Assembly: GCA_026413225.1 (NCBI GenBank) | Contig: CM048591.1 | Span: forward strand, 4,231,001 to 4,295,000 | Reading direction: 5' to 3' | Length of the DNA stretch: 64,000 nt | Origin: Otis tarda | Lineage: Eukaryota > Chordata > Aves > Otidiformes > Otididae | In this document: positions 25,583 through 35,792 of the stretch, piece by piece | How positions within the stretch are numbered: position 1 is the stretch's first letter | Layout of the letters: each line of letters begins with the position of its first letter | Translations under genes and position numbers: made by a program | The notes under the pieces: model-generated | What the model was told of the DNA's origin: nothing | The model's database searches: none | The model's input: the letters and a program-made list of their open reading frames with translations, nothing else

Positions 25583-25596
25583 GTTGTCATAGCAAC
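25583..25596. promoter_or_regulatory. X-box-like (RFX) motif 2
   Basis: GTTGTCATAGCAAC is a near-perfect inverted-repeat X-box with 2-bp spacing. The right half (AGCAAC) is perfect and the left half has one transition. It lies 306 bp downstream of the first motif, next to CpG-containing CCGCGCATG. Confidence 0.45.
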
Positions 25597-26261
25597 CCGC
25601 GCATGATGCCCATAAATCTGATGTGTAGTTATCCTTGCTGTGTATGCAAAAAAACCACAAAGCCAACTCAAGCAGTTTAATTTACAGCGATGACTATCTC
25701 CAATAAAAAAAAAAAAAGAAGATGAATAATGAATTCTAAGGTAATAGACTTCTTCAGATTATATTCCTTCACAAGAAGAGTGCTCCAAGAGCTGAAACAA
25801 CCTCTTCAAAGCCAAAAAGACTTTTAAGATAATCATTATAGCAGGAAGTGCAGGTCATCATTAATACTGAGAAAGTAAAAAAAAAGAGCTCTCTTGAAAA
25901 TCTGTTCTCAGATATATTGATTGGTTTTTGTTACTCATGCAAACAGCTGACTGTAAGTGAAAAAAAATACCCAAACATCCTCTTTTTTTATTTTGCTTTT
26001 TTTTTTTCAGAAATTATGAGATAAAACCTCGAATCACCTGTCAATTAGGTCACAACAAAAATGCCTTCCTTTCCACGAAAAGTCACCAGGACAAGAAGAA
26101 TCTATTTTTCTCTCCAGTTCTGTCTGATTCAAATACAGGATAAAAATGAAGAGGAAAGTGAAAAGACTACTCATTTCTGATGGGTTAAAAAGGTTGTTCA
26201 GGAGATGATAAAGACAGTGGATGAAGAAGGAGTAGACCAGGTCTTTTTACGAATTAAGGCA

Positions 26262-26342
26262 TCAAAGACTTCTGTTTGGCCAAGTTGCTCAAATTATATA
26301 CCTCAGTGTCTCTATCTGTAGAGCAGGGATGTCTTATTTCCA
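26262..26342 (+). mobile_element. MIR-like SINE core fragment
   Basis: The word order GCCAAGTTGCTCAAAT, then ACCTCAGTGTCTCTATCTGT, then AGAGCAGGGATG follows the MIR core ('gggcaagtcact...cctcagtttccccatctgtaaaatgggg'). Divergence is high and the ends are not clear. Confidence 0.35.
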
Positions 26343-27984
26343 TTCTCAGGAATAACTTATCACCCCCCCTTTAGAAATAAATAATGTCTGGAAGAACGGA
26401 GATTTTAAAGTAAAACCACTTGCAGAGAGTAAGTAGGAGCTCTGGACCATCCCTACCAACACTGGAGACAGCCCTGGTGGAAATTCTCCCTTGTTGGTGC
26501 CACTCTGACCCATATAAGGCTGCATACACACAAAATACATGGGCGTCAAGCAGCAACAGCAACCACTTTGTCTTGTGTCTACACCTACATTTCTGCAAAC
26601 CACATACACGTGCAATGGGGTGTGATGAGTGCCAAATGCCTCCAAAGCATTTGAGACGCTGCTCTGGAGGATGCAGATATTTGTTATTACTTCCAGACGC
26701 GTAAATATTAATGAGTCAAGGGTCCTGGACGTAACCAAGCCAAGAAGTTCCCAGGTGCAGAACAAGAGGGCGTACTATTCAGGATCCCCTTCCTGCTCCA
26801 GTGACCAGGCCTTTTGCAAGGAGCTGCTTCAATGAAGACAAAATAAACTTCTAAATATGCAAAAGATTTCCCCAAAGTTTTCTAGCATGTAAGATTGACA
26901 TGATATAACATATCTTTTATGTCCTAGGGATGACTGCAGCTATTTTAATCTAGAACTGCTGTTCTGTGACTTCTTGTTATAGAAGTAAACATCTAGATAT
27001 ACAGATAAACTCAAATGTATAGTGTAAATTACAAAAGGAGGAAATATAGGCTCAACCTTACTGGTGAGACATGGAGTGTCCTACATAGACACTTCTGGAA
27101 AATGAGTCAGCCCAGCCTCAGAGGGATGCTCAACACAGCCTTGATCACTGCCTGGAGAAACGTGTTTCTGTCTGTTGGCACACAGAGATGCTGGGATAAC
27201 TTCCTCAAATTTAGGTATTGAAAGATCTAAAGAGGAGTCATCTAAGCTAGTCATGGTTGTCTCCAGTGCAGAAGTCTGCATGTGAGCTAGATATCTAGTA
27301 TCCCACTATGCTCATGGAGACTTAGGCAAGGCAGTTAACAGACATCAGGGCAAAATTAATTTCATTCTTGAGTTGACTCTTAAGTTTTGGTTAAGTGAAT
27401 CTCGTCATAATTTCCATTTACTGCTTTGGCTAGATTTTTGTTGACAGTAGAAGTCTAGATGGCTAGTTCATGTGCAATACTTTTAAACATGGACCCCTAA
27501 AGCTAGGTAAAATTGACCTCTTATGAAAGTACTTTATTTTCTCACCCAGCATTGAAGCCTCAGTGACATCTGTGCCTCCCGTATTCCTTCCTCCAGGTAA
27601 CTGCTTTCTCAAGGATTCCTTCCAAAAGTCTCTTTTTGCAGCACTACTCTTTAAAATGCCAACCTGCTGTGGTACCACTTTTTTTTTTAGTGAAACAGGG
27701 TGTTCCCAGAGGGGCTGTCAGCTTACACTGAGAAAACCTACGACTTTGCCACTACCAACAACTTTTAGAGAAAGGACTGCAAAATCTCAGTGTGTGTGGT
27801 CTCACATAGTGTAATAAAACACGTCCCCAGGAGTGCAAGCCAGCTTTGGTTAGCTTCATACATCCAGCACGTAAAGGGAAAAATCCAAGCTGGTCAACCT
27901 GGGCTCCCATTGCAGTCAACAGTGGGGAAGGATGAGTGGGTGGAAAGTACACTTTTGGGGCACAATTCATCTGACTGATTTTAG

Positions 27985-28106
27985 ATCTACTTGAGGATGA
28001 AATGAATCACATCCTGAAAGAGCTCTATAGGGAGCCTAGAGTGACTAAGGCAGAAGTAAACACCTACATGACAGCCACGTCAAGAGACAACAGCTTCAAC
28101 GCATAG
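27985..28106 (+). CDS. Candidate terminal coding exon, unknown protein (C-terminal part)
   Basis: After TTCATCTGACTGATTTTAG, an acceptor with a modest pyrimidine tract and a branch-point-like CTGAC, the frame completing a split GAT codon runs 39 codons to TAG at 28104-28106. The peptide begins DLLEDEMNHILKELYREP, a charged amphipathic helix unlike translated repeat or intergenic sequence. A stop lies in the same frame 10 bp before the acceptor, so splicing would be required. The phase fits the exon ending at 23507, giving about 122 residues in total. An alternative donor-like GAAGTAAAC at about 28053-28061 would mean more exons follow. AATAAA words at 28995 and 29116 could serve as polyadenylation signals. 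Identity unknown. Confidence 0.35.
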
Positions 28107-31100
28107 CGCACCATAGCAACCCCTTGGAAGATGAAGATGATGTTGGTCTGTCCTCACAGCCTAATGACGCAGTGATCAGGTGAGGAATTGCTCACTTCCA
28201 GATAGATTTTGTGCACAACACAGAGCTGAAGCACAGTGGTGAAGCTCTTTCAAGCTCTTTCTTTTTTTTTCTCTCCTGGGAAGCTGAAAAGGCATAATGT
28301 GAATCAGTGCTTCCTGCACAGAACCCAGAGGACTTGGGCTGCTGCATCTTCTAAAGGGCTTCTGCTCAAACAAATAGTAGCTATTTTGTTATTCTGCCTT
28401 TTCCTGCCTCTCAAGGGAAAAACAAATGCTTGGTATGTGGCCCTGTGGACCCTTGAAGCAAGGGGAAGCAAGAAGAAAGCTCTGTGGTTTCTCACATCCC
28501 TTATTTCTGCATAGCAAAAGGGAAAAAGAGCCCAGTTGTGTGACCAGAGGGAATTTGTTTTGAAAGTGGCTGTGCTGTGAAACTGCCAGGAAGCTGAAAG
28601 GAGGCTTTTTCCAAGCCAGTGATCCCATTTCATGTCACAGGGGCTAGGAGTGGAGTTGCTCTGGTTAGGCTTCGCTTTCCACACTCAGAGCGGAGGTCTC
28701 ATACTTTAAACCCCAATGACCGAGGATGCCGGTGCTTGCTGAACTTCTGTCTCCTGGATCTACAGAAATGAAAGGTGAGATTAAAGAAAAGCCCGCAGGA
28801 GGCCACTGAGGGAAGATGTTAGCAAGAAACATCTTTCTTTCACTTTCTAGCTGAAGACTATTGACTACATTGGTCCATATTTCATCATCAAAGGCTAGCT
28901 CAGAAAAAGCTACAGAAGAAGGAAAGAAGCATGTTAAATTTAACATCAGGCATGTTAAAAAACTACCAGATGAATAAGAGAAGCATCTTAAAACAATAAA
29001 ATACAGGATGTCTGAACCAACAGCACATGCCACTGGAGTTCTCCGAGTTCCTGTTTGGTGATTTGAAAATATCAATGATTTATAGGTTTGACCTTTTTTT
29101 TTTTTTAAATAAGACAATAAAGTTTACTATCTCACTTTACAATTATTCTCAATAATTCTAGAATAAAGCAAGCTAAGGAAAAACTCAGTATTACCCCCCT
29201 GCATTGAAATGCTGGGGGAACTAAAAAAAGATTGAAGGCAACCAGGTTTTCACGGCATTATCTTAAAGTACCTTAAAAAATATAATCAAATGGCAGCTTC
29301 TCTAGTCTTTTTTATGAGCCACTGATATATGTAGAGGAGGATGTAAATCTACCAGTCACTGGGACCGTGACACAAATGAGAAACTGCTGTTAGAAATAAA
29401 ACTGAGAGTAAACTCCATCTTGGGCAAGAACCAGCGTTTGCAATGGTCAGACATCTCTGTGTAATTCTTTCAATTAAGGAGGATAGCTGTATCTTGGTTG
29501 ATATCCTAGTGGCAACGAAGTCAAAGGGAATGTAATTCCTTCCAGTAGGACCAACTTTTTTTTACTTCTTTATGTTTGGATGTATTTCCTCTAATCTGAA
29601 AAGCCTTCAACTACATGTTCTGCAAACTCAACACCAGCTACAGGCACATGGCTGGATTAACCTCTCCCAAACCAAGCTGTCCCGACTTTAGAAAGCTGCA
29701 AACAGATGTTACAATCTCCGAAAGAGTCTTGGCTGGGCCCCAGGAATGGCAAATTTACCCCCCGGATGAGTCAGGGGCAATTTTCCCATGCTTTGCCACT
29801 TGACTTTTAACGCCCTGGCTGCTCGTTTCTCACGCTCCCAGACACGCGGACACAGGTTTGTGCACAGCTGCCACCGCGCAATGCGCTCCAGGACTGCGCA
29901 TCCAGCTTTGCCTCTCAGCTCATGTGTCCGTAGCCTCAGGGATTGCCTTGACTGAGACTGAACTGCACCCTTCCCTGGATTGGATTAGGCTATTGCATAT
30001 ACACACACAAAAAAGGCAACGGAAAATATAGGGAAATATTTTTTATCCAGCTGTTTACTGAATTGTGATGTGAATGGTGCAGAAAAGAGGGATTACACAA
30101 CGCGCTGTGGACTTGTCAATGATCGTAAACAGTAAAGCCTTCCGAATGGTGCCACTGCTGTCAAAACAACGTTCATTACCAGTATCCTTTTGAACAGGAG
30201 CATCGCAGTGAAAAAAAAATCCAAATATTGAATCATATGAGTATTCTTTTTTTTCAGCATTTTGATGCTACCCATCCATATAATAACCAGGTCTAGTTTG
30301 TGAGTTAGTAATTATTATCTAAGTGAAAATGGCTACAGGCACAACAGGGAAAATCATGAAATGGAAAACAAACAAGCAAAGTAAAACTGAAAATCTATTG
30401 ACTGATCGATGAGGTGAATGTGTTTCTCCAGGAAAACAAAGGAAGATTTAAGTCCATAAACAAGACAGAAGCAAAATAAGAGAGCTTTGCAGAGGGTACC
30501 TCATGAAACAGCAGGTATGTGCTCCCCAAATGATTCACCCCATCACACAAGGAGAAGCGCTCCATGCTCCTTCACTCCCATGGAAACTTGCATTTACTTC
30601 TGGGAGGTCTGTGCATTTTTGACAGCTACTTCCCAAACAAGTTCTCGCACAAGATGAGGGTTAAGCTCGTGCTAGCTCCAGTCTTTGTGCTGGAGGCTGG
30701 GTGGGATCACATTGCTTAGCACAGCGGGGGAATGGGATCACCAGGAAAACCCTCAACCAAAGCTCTGTCAAATTCACAGTCAAACAAGACAGACACGAAT
30801 CTGACTGCCACCTTCACAGCAAGGGCACTTGTTTAGCCTAAATCTGACAAGATAAAATTAAACTGCACCCAGCTAATAAATCTTAAAGAAGCTTAATTGT
30901 TTGTTTTTTTTTTTTTCCTAAATGAATGATGCCTTGGGCAAGATGAGCAGTCCAGAAGGAAAAAGGTTTAGATTTTTTTTTTTTTTTAATTCTATAATCC
31001 ACCTTGTCTGCTGTGTTTCCTAAATTATCACTGCCTCTGAAATATTCAGATTCTGTATTGGTTACATAAACCCCAGTCCTGATGAGTTGTACTCAGATAG

Positions 31101-31849
31101 CTGTGGAAATGAAACAGGAGCGTGCAACTTTCAGGGCCATTAAAGCAAAACAGCTCAGCTTGATTTCTAAATACTCAGAACCACTTACCGGTTCAAGAGC
31201 ATTAAGAAAATAAAATAATAAATATTGTGTTGCATTTTCATTTTGAAGGAGTCACTGTCTGCTTCTGGACATCCTACCCTGGATTAATCTCACCTAACTT
31301 CAGTTCTCAGTGAATGTGTGTCTCTAAACAGAAAGGTTAAATTTATTTCCAATAAATTATTCACTCAGAGTTGGTTATTACTATTCTACTGAATGCAAGT
31401 CTGAGAAGTTTGAATGTATTCCTTAATGGATGGAAATGAGCAGTTGAAAATATATAATGGGTATTAGGGGAAATTTATTGGGGGTAAGAAGTTCATCCCA
31501 GGATGCAGTTTTTCCTTACAGGCATAAAGTTGAGTAACATTTCTTGGTCCATGTTCAAACTAGGTTAGTCAAAGCACTAGGAAATGCAGTGTAAGGAATA
31601 ATATTTGACCAACCTGTAGATTATTTGCCTTGAATAATGGTATGAGTTTTTAGCATCTATAATTTTGATACCGTATTTCAGTCTGAATTCACAGGATACT
31701 TGAGTATAACAAGAATAAAACCTAACAAAAAGGCGTTTATTTTGCTTCATTCTTACACGCCGCAAAAGAAAGAGTAGTTCAGAAACAGCTCTGACATGAC
31801 TCTTCCAATAACATCATATCATTGCTAGAAAAACCTTAGCTCCAAAATG
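28107..31849. other. Non-coding DNA, possible 3' UTR at its start
   Basis: The first kilobase could be the 3' untranslated part of the candidate gene, with AATAAA at 28995-29000 and 29116-29121. A short patch at 29808-29905 has about a dozen CpG dinucleotides in an otherwise CpG-poor setting. T-runs occur near 30900 and 30971. No further gene is recognised. Confidence 0.45.
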
Positions 31850-32060
31850 ACTTAAGAATCTTTCCTGGGCAGACTGAATAACCCTGCTGATTCTGACCCT
31901 CAGGAACACACGGCGACAAAAGATGTGTCAGATGTACTGAGCCATAACCACTGAATGCCTTACAAATAAGCACTAAAACCTTGAAATCAATAGATATTTT
32001 TACAGGGAGTGAATGTAAATATTGTAAAATAGGAGCGATGTGCTCACCCATATGCTGATT
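31850..32060 (-). mobile_element. L2/CR1-superfamily LINE relic, reverse transcriptase C-terminal region
   Basis: A 90-codon frame on the minus strand (31836-32108) contains HIAPILQYLHSLPVKISIDF followed by KVLVLICKAFSGYG. This matches the layout 'HI.P.L..LHWLPV..RI.FK.L.L..KAL.G' just after the reverse transcriptase domain in L2/Rex-type LINEs. The Trp of the usual LHWLPV is replaced by Ser and several positions are lost, so it is an inactive fossil. No 3' UTR or tail could be recognised. The frame has stayed open, possibly by chance in a short stretch. It is older than the adjacent CR1 at 32362. Confidence 0.6.
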
Positions 32061-32361
32061 CTTTTTTAGAGATGTGCTCTGCCCTGTGCACGTGTCTGTG
32101 GCTGCCATTAATGCTAATGGGAGTCACACACCAGCAAGTGTAGGAGGGGGTTAGAGAGAGGTCGAGGGACAAGAGGACTTACGTACCCTGAGTTGGATTT
32201 GGAACCCAGCTGCGTAGGTGTAAATTGAGATCTGAAATGACTTTTCCATATTTATGCCTGTGTAAAGGTTTTTGTCTAGCCATTAAAAAAAAATATAGTG
32301 TATTAGATATGTTTTCTGTGTTTGATTTAGATATATTGCTCTACATAACAATTCTATATAA
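32061..32361. other. Short spacer between two LINE relics
   Basis: Nothing recognisable except GGATTTGGAACCCAGCTGC near 32195, which weakly resembles the end of a MIR-type SINE. Not called. Confidence 0.5.
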
Positions 32362-32811
32362 AATCATGGAATGGTTTGGGTTGGAAAGGACCTTTAAACA
32401 TCATCTAGTCCAACCCCCTGCAAGGAGCAGGGACATCTCCAACCAGATCAGGTTGCTCAGAGCCCTGACCAGCCTGGCCTTGAATGTTTCCAGGGATCAT
32501 CAGCCACCTCTCTGGGCAACCTGGGCCAGTGTTCCACCACCCTCAGCATAAAAAATATTATTCCTTATATGTAGTCTGAACCTACCTCCTTCTATTTTAA
32601 AGCCATTACTCCTTGTCCTATCACTATAAGCCCTTGTCAAAAGTTCCTCTCCAGCTTTTTTATCAGCCTCCTTTAGGTACTGGAAGGCCGCTCTAAGGTC
32701 TCCCTAGAGCTGTTTCTTTTCTAGGCTGAACAGCCCCAACTCTCTCAGCCTGTCCTCACAGGAGAGGTACTTCAGCCCTCTGAGCATCTTTGTAGCCTCC
32801 CCTGGACTCCT
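32362..32811 (-). mobile_element. CR1 LINE, 5'-truncated, minus strand
   Basis: Read on the plus strand it begins at the 3' end (AATCATGGAATGGTTTGGGT) and continues through TCTAGTCCAACCCCCTGCAA and CAGATCAGGTTGCTCAGAGC. It then passes CTCTGGGCAACCTGGGCCAG, AAATATTATTCCTTATATGT, CCATTACTCCTTGTCCTATC and CTAGGCTGAACAGCCCCAAC to GTAGCCTCCCCTGGACTCC. This is the complete order of an avian CR1 3' region, about 450 bp. It includes the coding end of ORF2, now interrupted by stops and indels. The tail octamer is reduced to one or two degenerate copies. Confidence 0.95.
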
Positions 32812-35671
32812 ATATGATCTATAAATAACTATGATGTACACCTGTGTTTCTACATGTCTATGCATAGATGTCTCCTGATGTTTATTGTAAAGATGTTCTA
32901 TAATTTTACCCTTTTATATCTATTGATACAGTTTTTCTTTATTTCCTATATGGGTATGAATGTATGTACAGTTTCAGCTCTTTTTTATTGATTCAGCTGG
33001 AGATATCTTTTTGGAGCCACATGGTCTTTAGATATACAGACTCGTATTGTGCTGCCCTCAGTCAGTGAGCAGTTCCACTGGACTTTACTTTCAAGGAAAG
33101 GTTAAAAGTGCCCTCAGCTTTGTTAATCTTCCAAATATTCCTCTATGCACCTAAATTGGAGGAGTCTGTTCTGTTATTGCGTCTGTAACATTTTTTGTGG
33201 GCAGGCTATGGGGTTTGCAAAGTTGCAGACCTCCTTGCTGCACGCATAGGGTCACACTGTGGAGTTAAGGGGCACCATTCCCTTATTGCAACTGCAGTTG
33301 CAGGGTCTTTGGAGCAGGGTCTTTGTCCCACAGAAATAAGGGAGATTATTCTCATTATACTAGGTAGTAAAAAAAAGCAGATGTATTCCAAAGACATTTG
33401 CTGGTCAGTAGGAAGTCAGAACAAATCTACTTACACAAAACAAATGCCTTCATCATATGCAAAAATTATTTTTCCCAGGTCGAAATTGCCTATGTCTGGT
33501 CACAAAATGCTCACTTGAAAGACCAACTTGTTATCCCTTGTAAATAAATTAATCAAGCAATAACACCACAATGGGCAATACTCTGAAAGAGAAGACAAAG
33601 AATTGTGTCCTTCCATACTGAAGCAAAGACTTCACTGTTTATCTCATAAATCAGCTGGGGGAAGAGCAATGCAGAATCTGGCAAGCAGTAAAAGATGTTC
33701 ACTCTATCCCTGCACAGATAGACTTTTCCAATGTGTCCTCTTCTATGGATAAATGCTTTCCTCTGTGGCCAGTAAAGACGGCTTCTGCTGAAGCAAAGGC
33801 ACCTTCACCTTTCAGAGTACTCCTGCAACAGGACGTTGCAGTGCAAAGTAGTAATTAAAAACACCTTTCACTCTGTAGTCCCTTTAGAAATTACAAGGGT
33901 AACAGAGTTTTGTGAAGAAGAGTTAGTCCTGTGAATACAGAAAGCTCTTTGGGGAAGGGACAGAGTTCTTTTGAACATGGGATGCAACTGGGCAAAAGGA
34001 TGCTCTGTGCTCACTGGAGGCATTTCAGTCCTGTAACAAAACTGGAAAAAAAAACCCAAAACACTTGAAAATGCCTTTTCCTTCTTTTCCTTTCTGATAA
34101 ACTCACTCATGACAAGGCTTTGTACAAACCACAGCTAGCACAGAGCTGATCTGCAGAGGAAGCTCCTCACACTGTGTTTGTTTCTGATTATTTATTCATT
34201 TATTTGTTTATCGTCTCTTGCATCCCCTTTCGTGTCAGACGCACACAGCATTTTATAAAGATCGAAGAAGTCAGCTTCAGCCTTTGGGCAGTGGGGAGCT
34301 GCTAGGTTTGCTTTATGTGTAGGAGCATCAGGCACAGAGAAAGGTTTTCCATAAAGCTACAACAGTTGTGGTGCTGGACTGCCACACATCCTGACTTCTC
34401 TGATTTTGAGCTTGTACCTTTAATCAGGAGCAGGATCCAAGCTCTGGCTTTAAAACACTCCCACTGAAGAAAAGTTAACAGGTGCTGTTGTGCAAAGAGG
34501 TCTTCACCATCACAAACGACGCTGTTAAACAGGTTGGGGATCCAAACTGCTTCTAGAACTACAAAAAACTCACATATTGGGGTAAAGAGTCTATAGGGTC
34601 TACTTGGACATCTATAGTCTACAAAACACATTTTTGTGTGTTAATGGGACTGTCTGCCTGTCACATGCCTGTACAAAACTCTTGCTTCATTCTGTTGCTG
34701 GATAGAATAAAAGATGCTTTTATTCACTGGAAACATGAGGAGTCTAAAGGAAACTCTTTCCACAGAAGTATTTTTGGGCCTGGGATTACCATACAGGGTT
34801 TTGCTCAGATCTCTAAATGGATTCTCCCTGGGAAACAGGAGGTTACAAAAGCAGATGTCTGCTAGACACAATTGCCTATTTCCCCCCAAGTGGCAAAGTC
34901 ACTCAATTTGCTGAGTGAGGAAACCACTACATTACAATATGTAATATCTCATGGCATTCGTTTCAGGACACAGCATTCTTTCATTATCCGCTCACAGCCT
35001 TCAGCATTTCTTCAGACACACATTATTAAACCACAGCTAATTATTAAATATTTAACAAAGACTTTACAGTACATTGACTGCAGCTACCAAGGTAGGCAGA
35101 GCTATACGGATTGATTTCTCTGTGTCTGGAGCTCAGTGTACATCAAACAGCATGGATGCTTTGAAATTTCGAATCACAAGGCCAAGTTTGGATGGTTGGT
35201 AGTGCTCAAAAGGAAGCGATTTCTTTATTCCATGAATATTTTTATGCTACTGAAAAAAAAATATCAGAGATAAAATCTTGGAATCTTAAAAAAGAATCTT
35301 CCAAGTGAAAAAAATATATCCCCCTTCTGGTTCAGTCAAAATCATTCTCTCAGATAAATATGAAATATTTGGCCATCTTAATCTATTATGATAATATAAA
35401 GGTAAATTTCTGTCAAATTGAAAGATTTTCATTCTTTAAATTTTAAAGGAAAGTCCCTTGAAATTTTGAGGAGGAGAACAACAACTTAGCTAAAGTCAGT
35501 CTCATTTGGTGGTAAGTTTTGCTAGTATGACCTTTCAAACTTTGGAGTTGGCAGCTCCATGTTTACATTTCAGCTTTGAAGACCTTTGTTTGAATCCAAT
35601 TTACTTGTCATGTAGAATAAATGTTGAGACTCCTATTTAATCCTTTCACAGATATTTCTGCACACAGATTA
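32812..35671. other. Non-coding DNA, no gene recognised
   Basis: Many overlapping short frames on both strands (33195-33518, 34302-34914) have no domain or splice context. Nothing else is seen. Confidence 0.55.
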
Positions 35672-35792
35672 ATGAATTTTAAAGCCATTATGATCATCTA
35701 GTCTGACCTCCTGCATAACACGAGTCATAAAATGTCACCCAGCAATTCTTGCATCAAGCCCAGTCATCTGTGGTTGAGCTAAAGCCATCACA
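35672..35792 (-). mobile_element. Ancient CR1-type LINE, 3' end fragment
   Basis: The plus-strand text ATTATGATCATCTAGTCTGA, CCTCCTGCATAACACGAGTC, ATCAAGCCCAGTCATCTGTG and GTTGAGCTAAAGC follows, in order, the antisense of the non-octamer CR1 3' end common in turtles and crocodilians and rare and decayed in birds. It is in the same class as the plus-strand copy at 16030. Confidence 0.65.

Larger units (their letters stand above)
23508..27984. other. Candidate intron of the two-exon gene; otherwise non-coding
   Basis: If the exons at 23261 and 27985 are joined, this is the intron, starting GTGAAT and ending in GATTTTAG. It contains two palindromic X-box-like motifs (25277-25290 and 25583-25596), an A-rich run near 25136-25150 and a MIR-like fragment (26262-26342). 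No internal exon in a compatible phase was found: an acceptor-like site at 26010 runs into a stop after four codons in that phase. Confidence 0.35.

Noticed and set aside
26010-26120. Acceptor-like TTTTTTTCAG followed by an open frame
   Set aside because: In the phase needed to join the 23507 donor it hits a stop after four codons.
26204-26260. Open segment EMIKTVDEEGVDQVFLRIKA after TTGTTCAG
   Set aside because: Incompatible with the phase of the upstream candidate exon, and it runs directly into the MIR-like fragment.
28111-28121. CCATAGCAACC resembling half an X-box
   Set aside because: Only one half-site is present; the left half does not match.
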